Assembly (NCBI GenBank): GCA_003164305.1
Contig: PLSZ01000042.1
Location: 1-6,789, forward strand
DNA from: Acetobacteraceae bacterium
Lineage (GTDB): Bacteria > Pseudomonadota > Alphaproteobacteria > Acetobacterales > Acetobacteraceae
Length of the DNA: 6,789 nt
Direction: 5' to 3'
Shown: piece after piece, positions 1 through 4,882 of the stretch
Layout of the letters: the number at the start of each line of letters is the position of its first letter
Numbering within the stretch: position 1 is the first letter of the stretch
Notes under the pieces: model-generated
The model's input: only the letters and a program-made list of their open reading frames with translations
Database searches by the model: none
What the model was told of the DNA's origin: nothing
Position numbers and translations under genes: made by a program

Positions 1-616
1 TGGTCTGGTCCGCGATGCGGGCGACCGCCTTGACCACCTCGCCAATCGTGGCGGCCTGTTTCTCCAGTTCCTCGATCATCCTGACCGAGCCTTCCTGCCG
101 CTCCGTGGTACGGCCGATGGCCTGAATGGAATTGCCGATCTGCCGCGCCACGTCGGCGATCACGGCCTGTAGCGCCTCGGTCTTGGCGACCGAGGCATCG
201 GCGTTCGCTTTCGCCTTCATGATCAGCGCGGCGCCATGGTTGATCGCCTTCAGCGACTGCTGACTGGCCCCCGCGGCCTCTTCGGCGCCCGCCGCGATCT
301 GGTCGGCGGCCTTGCCCATCTCCGTGGCGGCCGAGGCAGCCTCGGTAATGCCACTGGCGAGTTGCGAGGTGGCGGCGGCGATCCGCTCGGCCGCCTTCTG
401 CTGACGCGCGAAGGTCCGCGCCTTGCGCTTCTGCGCCTCGGCCAGCGCGGAGTTGGCGGCGAGGGATACGACGGCGCCGTTATCGTGACCGTTCGCGTGC
501 CCGTTGGCGGCTTCACGCAGCACTCCCATGGGCGGGCGGCGATGCGGCGGATCCATGGTTTCGTCATCGTGACCGGTGGCCGTCCTGCTGAGATTGGTCC
601 GTTTAACGAGCGCCAT
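1..616 (-). CDS. Methyl-accepting chemotaxis-type protein, N-terminal part (soluble, partial)
   Basis: This is the first 205 residues of a chemoreceptor-like signalling protein; the rest lies beyond base 1. It should relay a signal to a CheA/CheW complex, but the hairpin tip that would prove this is outside the window. Residues 1-60 are polar and probably disordered, with an N/G/H-rich patch at about 39-47 (GHANGHDNG). From about residue 60 onward it is an Ala/Glu/Gln-rich heptad coiled coil typical of the MCP signalling domain (for example TEMGKAADQIAAGAEEAAGASQ at about 98-119, in part). The visible end, IGEVVKAVARIADQT at 191-205, matches the stretch just before the conserved 'NLLALNAAIEA' tip. 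No transmembrane helix or periplasmic domain is present, so the receptor looks cytoplasmic. The ATG at 616-614 is preceded by GGGAAG (630-625) with 8 bases between. The gene reads away from all its neighbours in the window. The family is fairly sure; the sensed signal is unknown. Confidence 0.85.
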   Translation of the reverse strand, partial: MALVKRTNLSRTATGHDDETMDPPHRRPPMGVLREAANGHANGHDNGAVVSLAANSALAEAQKRKARTFARQQKAAERIAAATSQLASGITEAASAATEMGKAADQIAAGAEEAAGASQQSLKAINHGAALIMKAKANADASVAKTEALQAVIADVARQIGNSIQAIGRTTERQEGSVRMIEELEKQAATIGEVVKAVARIADQT

Positions 617-1057
617 GTTCGTGACTTCCCTTGCTGGTTGCGTGAACGCCGAATCTCTGCCTGTCGCGCCAGCCTGAGGTGAGTCACAGGAACCGCCGCG
701 CGGCTGGCGCGGACACGCTTCCAGCGATTTTGTGACCCCAAAACGTTAAGAATGCCTTTAGCGGCGTTGGGAAAATCACATCCGCCAAGGACCAAGATCA
801 TCCACGTCCCGGCGAAGCCGGATCTCCGGTTTCCGCCCAGACACTGGACCGGCGGTTTGGTGGCATGGCACGCTCCCCACCCTAACTCGGTCCGCGGGCG
901 CCCGGCTTTTGGGTTGGGCCTCGCGCTTTGATGCGCGGGGCGCGCATAGCGGCCACTTCAAGCCATTGCCGGAGGTTCTCGCCAGGATCAAAGCATCGCC
1001 TGTTGGCGACCGGCTTGCGGGCCCGCGGCGCGGTAAATCGGCTTCAACAGGGGAGAT

Positions 1058-1215
1058 TGGAAGTTTGGGAGGATGGGAGGGTACGGGACCTCGGGACATC
1101 CTTCCCGCATCGGCGTCATTCCCACGACCCCACCAAATGCTGTCCCGATCGGATGAGAGCGACAAACGGGACGCGAGGGAAAGCAGATTTCCCCCTGTCA
1201 CCTCCCAATCTTCCC
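1058..1215. repeat. Nested inverted-repeat block with purine/pyrimidine arms
   Basis: The outer arms are tggaagtttgggagg at 1058-1072 and cctcccaatcttccc at 1201-1215; 13 of 15 positions pair. Inside them tcgggaca (1091-1098) pairs perfectly with tgtcccga (1141-1148), and gggaaa (1177-1182) pairs with tttccc (1188-1193) around a five-base loop. The left flank (1051-1080) is almost all purine on the plus strand, and the right flank (1191-1233) is almost all pyrimidine. The arrangement resembles a dispersed non-coding palindromic element more than a regulatory site, but only one copy is visible here. Confidence 0.5.
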
Positions 1216-1263
1216 ACCTTCCACACTCCCAATAAAATGGGCCTGGATACCGCCCGCCTACCT

Positions 1264-1285
1264 GGCCGGTGAAAAGGCCGGCCTT
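1264..1285. other. GC stem-loop and 12-base palindrome upstream of the TPR gene
   Basis: GGCCGG (1264-1269) pairs perfectly with CCGGCC (1278-1283) around the loop tgaaaagg. The right arm also sits in a perfect 12-base palindrome, aaggccggcctt (1274-1285). It lies about 100 bases before the TPR start. Only two T bases follow the stem, so it is a poor intrinsic terminator. A role as the end of the upstream repeat block, or as a protein-binding site, is equally possible. Confidence 0.35.
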
Positions 1286-1326
1286 CCGCCGCGCGCAATC
1301 GCCCATTCCGGCGCCCGGCCTGGGAA

Positions 1327-1355
1327 TTCCATCCGCGGCGCTCGTGGCCTATGCT
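1327..1355 (+). promoter_or_regulatory. Weak candidate promoter for the TPR gene
   Basis: TATGCT at 1350-1355 is a fair -10 element, 29 bases before the ATG at 1385. The hexamer 17 bases upstream, TTCCAT (1327-1332), matches the -35 consensus TTGACA at only three positions. Position and spacing are plausible, but the match is weak and rests on pattern alone. Confidence 0.25.
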
Positions 1356-1384
1356 CGCGCGCCATCCGTCAAAGGAAACGCGGC

Positions 1385-2689
1385 ATGCTGACGGACCGTT
1401 ACGACCTGGCCTTGTCCACCACCTCGTCCGCCGCGCGAGACGCCTACGTCCAGGCGTGCGAGCGGCTGCTGACCATGTATCCCGGCGCGATCGACCTCTT
1501 CGACCAGGCCATCGCCGCCGATCCCGGCTTCGCCCTCGCGCATGCCGGCAAGGCGCGATCGCTGCTGGACCGCGGCAACGCAGCGGCCGCGCGAGACTCC
1601 CTGGCGGCCGCCAAAGCCCTCGCCGCCGGGGCCACGGAAAGGGAAGCCAGCCACATCGCGTTCTGCGAGGTCTACGCCGCGGGTCACGTCGAAACCTCGC
1701 TGGCCGCGTTGCGCGTCCACCTTGGCTCGTGGCCGCGCGACGCCCAGGTGCTATCCACGGCCGCGTTCACCAACGGCCTGATCGGCAGCTCCGGCCAGGC
1801 GCGGCAAAAGCGCACGCTGCTGGAGTTTCTGGACAGTCTTGCCCCAACCTACGGCGACGATTGGTGGTTCACGGCGCATCACGGCATGGCGCTCTCCGAG
1901 AACGGCCAATATGACGACGCCGCGGCCAAAATCGAGCGATCCCACACCCAGAACCCCATCAACCCGTGGGTCGCGCATGCCCGCGCCCATTTGAATTACG
2001 AGTCCGGCGATCCGCACGCGGCGCATGACTTCCTGGCGGCGTGGCTCACCCTCTATCCGCGGAACGCTCCGCTTTACAGCCATCTGAGCTGGCATCTCGC
2101 GCTCTGCGATCTCGGCGTCGGCAACCCGGACGCGGCGTATCGGCTATTTCAGGAAGCGTTCTCTCCAGGCGTGCACAGCGGCCCACCGCGCGCCAAGGTG
2201 ACCGACGCGGTGTCTTTCCTGTGGCGCTGGGAACTGGCCGGTCATCCTCGAGACGCCGACGCCTGGCGCATGATGCATGACTTCGCCACCAACTCCTTGC
2301 CGCGCGCCGGCATCGCGTTCTCCGACATGCACATCGCTTTGGCCCAGGCGGTGGCCGGCGACGACGCGGCGCTGGAGGACCGCGTCCGGCAGATGGAGGA
2401 CCTGGCGCGCGACGGGCGTTATCCGTCCGGCCCCTTCGTTCCGGCGCTGTGCCGCGCCTTCGCCGCGTTCGAGCGGCGCGATTTCACCGCCGCGATCGAT
2501 GCGATCCAGCCCATCGCCGAAGAACTGGAGCGCATCGGCGGCAGCCGGGCGCAACTCGACCTGATCGAGTTCACGTTATTGAAAGCCCGTCTGCACGCGG
2601 GCCACCTGGGCGATGCGCGACGATTGCTGAGCCAGCGCCGACGGGGCCCGACAGGTGTTCCGGTCGCGGGCGTGGCGGCGTTGGGATGA
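1385..2689 (+). CDS. TTC38-like tetratricopeptide repeat protein
   Basis: This is a 434-residue, apparently full-length member of the bacterial TPR family related to animal TTC38. TPR solenoids act as protein-binding scaffolds; the specific partner and role of this family are not established. The features I recognise are, in order: an opening LSTTSSAARDAYVQACERLL (about 10-29); a helix pair with AIAADPGFALAHAGKA (42-57); TEREASH (84-90); PRDAQVLS (117-124); GLIGSSG (131-137); YGDDWWFTAHHGMALSE (156-172); AHARAHLNYESGDP (197-210); LSWHLALCDLG (234-244); an LWRWELAGHPRDAD segment (279-292); and a terminal GPTGVPVAG (421-429). No signal peptide or membrane segment is seen, so it should be cytoplasmic. 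The ATG at 1385 has AAGGA at 1372-1376, 8 bases upstream, which supports this start. It appears monocistronic: a vapBC operon points towards it from the other side. The family call is confident; the function is unknown. Confidence 0.86.
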   Translation: MLTDRYDLALSTTSSAARDAYVQACERLLTMYPGAIDLFDQAIAADPGFALAHAGKARSLLDRGNAAAARDSLAAAKALAAGATEREASHIAFCEVYAAGHVETSLAALRVHLGSWPRDAQVLSTAAFTNGLIGSSGQARQKRTLLEFLDSLAPTYGDDWWFTAHHGMALSENGQYDDAAAKIERSHTQNPINPWVAHARAHLNYESGDPHAAHDFLAAWLTLYPRNAPLYSHLSWHLALCDLGVGNPDAAYRLFQEAFSPGVHSGPPRAKVTDAVSFLWRWELAGHPRDADAWRMMHDFATNSLPRAGIAFSDMHIALAQAVAGDDAALEDRVRQMEDLARDGRYPSGPFVPALCRAFAAFERRDFTAAIDAIQPIAEELERIGGSRAQLDLIEFTLLKARLHAGHLGDARRLLSQRRRGPTGVPVAGVAALG

Positions 2690-2852
2690 TCAACGGCACG
2701 GCGAGCATGGATTTTGTGAAACGCGAGCGCGTTTTCCGAAATCCTGATTTATGAATGCCTTTCGGCGCCAATCAACGTGGGAGACTTCCGCCTCACTCCT
2801 GGGAGAGTTTTCAACCCGATCGACGTCCGTCGTGATGGTGGATCGCAACTGA
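2690..2852. other. Convergent intergenic gap between the TPR gene and vapC
   Basis: The TPR gene (plus) and vapC (minus) end face to face across these 163 bases. Apart from the small hairpin at 2719-2734 I see no gene or strong signal. A short frame on the minus strand here has no recognisable product. Confidence 0.6.
2719..2734. terminator. Possible weak bidirectional terminator hairpin
   Basis: The palindrome aaacgcgagcgcgttt can fold as AAACGC (2719-2724), loop GAGC, GCGTTT (2729-2734), followed by T and CC. The A-rich side and T-rich side would give a short U tract in either direction. That suits its place between two convergent genes, 30 bases after the TPR stop. The stem is only six or seven pairs and the U tract is short, so the call is tentative. 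Confidence 0.35.
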
Positions 2853-3251
2853 TCACGCGATCGCGATATCCGTCAGAGGAAAGTCGTTTCCCTTGCACAG
2901 CAAAGGGATATTGTGCGTCACCGCGCACGCGTAAGCAAAGCAATCGCCCAGGTTGAGGGCGGCGGGATGACGGCCTTTGCCGAAACGCTCGAACGCCACG
3001 ATCGCTTCGCGACCACAGGGAGCGTCGATTGGCACGACAGTGGCATCGATCTCAGCGAGAAATCGATCCAGCACAGCGGTCGCGTTCGTGATCGACGTGT
3101 CGCCGGCCCGAGCAAGGCCAAGCACCGCCTCGTACATCGCGATTGGGGAGGTCACGACACGCGCTGCCTGCCCAAGCCGAGCCGCGAGGCTCCCGGCGTC
3201 GCTCTCGGCGGCGATCATCGCGATGATCGCGGAGGCGTCGAGGAACATCAT
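2853..3251 (-). CDS. vapC: VapC-type PIN-domain ribonuclease toxin
   Basis: This is a complete 132-residue toxin of a type II toxin-antitoxin pair. VapC proteins are Mg2+-dependent endoribonucleases that cut tRNA, rRNA or mRNA and halt growth when the antitoxin is lost; the target of this one cannot be read from sequence. The PIN fold is clear. The first acidic residue is D5 in MFLDASA, the second is E41 in MYEAVLGLARAG, the third is D103 in LNLGDCFAYACA, and the last lies in the closing GNDFPLTDI (D123, with D128 nearby). All expected active-site acids are present, so the toxin looks intact, and the length is usual. It begins with two adjacent ATG codons (3251 and 3248). The first overlaps the vapB stop as ATGA, so translation is probably coupled. 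GGGG at 3259-3256 could serve as ribosome binding site for either. Confidence 0.93.
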   Translation of the reverse strand: MMFLDASAIIAMIAAESDAGSLAARLGQAARVVTSPIAMYEAVLGLARAGDTSITNATAVLDRFLAEIDATVVPIDAPCGREAIVAFERFGKGRHPAALNLGDCFAYACAVTHNIPLLCKGNDFPLTDIAIA

Positions 3252-3490
3252 TGGTCCCCGGAGAGGGAATCAAAGAACGCCTTGTCCGCGGGTTGGCCTC
3301 CGGGACGCGAGACAGCGGCGAACTGTTCCTGAATTGGTCGCAATCGTTCTATCAGCGGAACCCGGGCACGCTCTCGCTGATATTCGTGCTCCACCGCCTC
3401 CCTGATCGTATCCGTCAGAGTTTTTTGCTTGAGCCGCGCCAGCCGTCGAACCGCCTCATCCGTTGCGCGATCTTTCACGTGAAACGCCAT
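3248..3490 (-). CDS. vapB: VapB-type antitoxin
   Basis: This is an 80-residue antitoxin that would bind and silence the adjacent VapC and, with it, repress its own promoter. Residues 1-40 (MAFHVKDRATDEAVRRLARL, then TLTDTIREAVEHEY) match the N-terminal DNA-binding region of VapB proteins of the Rv0623 (PSK-like) type. The acidic C-terminal tail with DKAFFDSLSGD (69-79) fits the segment that plugs the PIN active site in such pairs. I chose the ATG at 3490 over an in-frame GTG at 3499. AAAGGTGG (3503-3496), five bases before the ATG, is a near-consensus ribosome site that overlaps the GTG, and known relatives start MAFHVKD. The gene precedes vapC and overlaps it by four bases. No damage is seen, so the module looks functional. 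Confidence 0.93.
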   Translation of the reverse strand: MAFHVKDRATDEAVRRLARLKQKTLTDTIREAVEHEYQRERARVPLIERLRPIQEQFAAVSRPGGQPADKAFFDSLSGDQ

Positions 3491-3508
3491 TGGCGCCACC
3501 TTTCAGTC

Positions 3509-3539
3509 TATACAGGTACACAAAAAAGGGTACATAAAA
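3509..3539 (-). promoter_or_regulatory. Candidate vapBC operator/promoter with repeated TGTAC units
   Basis: On the plus strand ggtacacaaaa (3515-3525) is repeated as ggtacataaaa (3529-3539), 14 bases apart and differing at one position. Next to them lies tataca (3509-3514). Read on the minus strand this gives TGTAC, TGTAC and TGTATA just upstream of vapB. VapBC complexes usually bind short repeats overlapping their own promoter, so this is a natural autoregulatory site. A TATAGA in the same place could be the -10 box, but I see no good -35. Confidence 0.45.
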
Positions 3540-3558
3540 CCGGCGGACCCGTCCAGTA

Positions 3559-3777
3559 TGCCCGTCAGACAGCACCAGTTCTCATTTTGACCGACGCGCG
3601 TCCCACATCGTCCTGCCCGGGCTTGACCCGAGCATCACTCAACTCACATCCGTTGTTGATTTTCCACAATATTTCCGTCGTTCGCGTGTCGGCATATGCT
3701 CGGGTCAAGCCACGTCAAGCCCGAGCGTGACGTCGAACGGGCAACGATCCGCCAAAATGAGACTGCCCGTCAGACAG
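3559..3777. repeat. Imperfect palindromic element with flanking direct repeats
   Basis: The inner arms share atgctcgggtcaagcc (3696-3711) with ggcttgacccgagcat (3620-3635). The match continues, after a 10-base tandem duplication in the right arm (gtcaagccac then gtcaagcccg, 3704-3723), to 3609 on the left and 3732 on the right. The outer arms are tctcattttg (3580-3589) and caaaatgaga (3753-3762). The 14-mer tgcccgtcagacag occurs as a direct repeat at 3559-3572 and 3764-3777. The centre (about 3636-3695) is AT-richer and non-coding. It could be a dispersed palindromic (REP/MITE-like) unit or the leftover ends of an insertion sequence. No transposase remains. Confidence 0.6.
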
Positions 3778-3942
3778 GCCTGGCCGCGGCCTTGCCCCCC
3801 ACTCTCACGTGTCTCGCTTTCCGCCCGGTACGCCCACATATGGAAAGGCGACATCGAACCACGCGGAGGCATCCTCCGGCGCTCGCCTCGCCCGGATCAT
3901 CGTCGCGCGGCACACCGCGATCCCCAACAGGACCATCTGAGC

Positions 3943-4866
3943 ATGTTCGACCCGACGCGACCCACGCGCCTCCTGCCCAACTTCGCCGGCACCGCGTGCG
4001 AAAACCTATCGGACTCCGACCGCGCGAAATTGTGGGACGCCGCCACACGCCTGGTCAACGCCCACGGCATCGCCGTCGGCCTGACCGCCCGGCTGTCGCG
4101 GAATGTCGCCCGCGTCTCCGGCCGGGTCAGCGCCGCTGGCCACCGCGTGTTCGGCCCCTCCTGGGACGGCATGGAGACCAAGATCCAGGCCGCCGTCGAA
4201 CGTGTGCTGTGGCGAGCGCACGACGTCGCCACCATCGGCGTCGGCCGTCCCGGCGCGCGCGATCCGTCGATCCGCCTGCACCGCCTTTCGGCGTCATTCA
4301 GCGGCGCGCTGTCCGGGTTCGCCGGTTTGCCCGGCCTGCTGCTCGACATTCCGGTGACCACCGGCCTGATGCTGCGCTCGATCGCCGAGATCGCCCGCGA
4401 CCACGGCGAGGACATCGCCTCGCCCGAGGGCAAGCGCGCCTGCCTGGAAGTCCTGGCGCAAACCGATCTCACCCTGGGCGATCCCGCGCACGACGAGGAC
4501 GAGGCCGAAATCGGTTACTGGTCCGCGCGCGCCGGCCTCAGCCACCTGACGATCGCCGTGCTGATCCGCACCGCGGCGTCGCGTCTTGGCGTCACCCTGT
4601 CGGAGAAACTGCTGGCCCAATCGGTCCCGGTCGCCGGCGCTGTCGCCGGAGCGGGCTTGAACTGGGTGTTCATGCGCTACTATCAGGAACGCGCGCGGGT
4701 CCACTTCACGATCCGCGGGGTCGAGCGGCGGACCGGCGATCCGGACGGCGTCCGCGCCTGTTTCGATCGCCTCGTCGCGCAGGCGCGCCTTCTGAAGCAA
4801 CCTGGCGCGCCCGTCGTCGAAGCGGAGCGAGCGGGAGACGCCGAAGCGGAATCGGCAACGAACTGA
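3943..4866 (+). CDS. EcsC family protein
   Basis: This 307-residue protein belongs to the EcsC family, named for the third gene of the Bacillus subtilis ecs ABC-transporter operon; its biochemical role is unknown. The family core runs from about residue 80 to 260. It includes a Gly-rich hydrophobic stretch ASFSGALSGFAGLPGLLLDI (117-136), then TTGLMLRSIAEIARDHGED (139-157), and a second hydrophobic stretch LLAQSVPVAGAVAGAGLNWV (223-242). This is followed by FMRYYQERARVHFTIRGVER. The two hydrophobic parts suggest membrane association, though helical hairpins rather than true spans are possible. There is no signal peptide. The start is ATG 3943, with AGGA at 3929-3932, ten bases upstream. A longer in-frame start at 3727 would add 72 non-family residues lying partly in the repeat, so I rejected it. 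The gene ends 16 bases before the ligase and is probably its operon partner. The tail (290-307) is Ala/Glu-rich and variable. Confidence 0.86.
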   Translation: MFDPTRPTRLLPNFAGTACENLSDSDRAKLWDAATRLVNAHGIAVGLTARLSRNVARVSGRVSAAGHRVFGPSWDGMETKIQAAVERVLWRAHDVATIGVGRPGARDPSIRLHRLSASFSGALSGFAGLPGLLLDIPVTTGLMLRSIAEIARDHGEDIASPEGKRACLEVLAQTDLTLGDPAHDEDEAEIGYWSARAGLSHLTIAVLIRTAASRLGVTLSEKLLAQSVPVAGAVAGAGLNWVFMRYYQERARVHFTIRGVERRTGDPDGVRACFDRLVAQARLLKQPGAPVVEAERAGDAEAESATN

Positions 4867-4882
4867 ACGGGGCGGAGAAAGC

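Larger units (their letters stand above)
617..1384. other. 768-base intergenic region without a credible gene
   Basis: This stretch lies between two divergently transcribed genes, the chemoreceptor (minus) and the TPR gene (plus). Reading frames exist on both strands, the longest at 776-1306 on the minus strand. Their products are Arg/Pro/Gly/Ser-rich, resemble no domain I know and cross inverted repeats, so I treat them as noise. The part next to the chemoreceptor (about 617-800) is relatively AT-rich around 728-780 and probably holds its promoter, but I see no convincing sigma-54, sigma-28 or sigma-70 sites. Bases 809-829 hold short overlapping palindromes (ccgg-cgaag-ccgg and ccgga-tc-tccgg). 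Bases 1050-1235 form the nested repeat block listed separately. Bases 1264-1283 form a GC stem-loop. Confidence 0.6.
3491..3942. other. 452-base intergenic region between vapB and the EcsC gene
   Basis: The left end holds the vapB ribosome site and operator candidate. The middle (about 3559-3777) is the palindromic element listed separately. Open frames cross it on the plus strand, including one joined in frame to the EcsC gene from 3727. Their translations before 3943 are Arg/Pro-rich and unlike the family, so they are not coding. The right end (3785-3942) holds a perfect cggagg-cat-cctccg hairpin (3864-3878). No promoter for the downstream genes is recognisable. Confidence 0.55.

Noticed and set aside
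236..801. Overlapping frames on both strands over the start of the chemoreceptor (236-682 plus, 250-801 minus)
   Set aside because: They are shadows of the chemoreceptor frame, whose coiled-coil pattern is convincing.
1058..1215. CRISPR array or tRNA in the intergenic repeat block
   Set aside because: The repeats are inverted and unequal, not regularly spaced direct repeats, and no cloverleaf or T-loop sequence is present.
776..1306. 176-codon minus-strand frame in the large intergenic region
   Set aside because: Composition is noise-like, it crosses several inverted repeats, and no domain or ribosome site is evident.
3497..3499. GTG start adding three residues to VapB
   Set aside because: The ribosome site AAAGGTGG overlaps this codon and is correctly placed for the ATG at 3490; relatives start MAFHVKD.
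2913..3730. Plus-strand frames opposite vapBC
   Set aside because: Both vapB and vapC give clear family matches on the minus strand; the plus-strand translations are unlike any protein I know.
3864..3878. Hairpin cggagg-cat-cctccg as a terminator before the EcsC gene
   Set aside because: A perfect six-pair stem with a three-base loop, but no T tract follows on either strand. It is recorded only as a small palindrome.
3727..3942. 72-residue N-terminal extension of the EcsC protein
   Set aside because: It is in frame but unlike the family, begins inside the repeat, and has no better ribosome site than the ATG at 3943.
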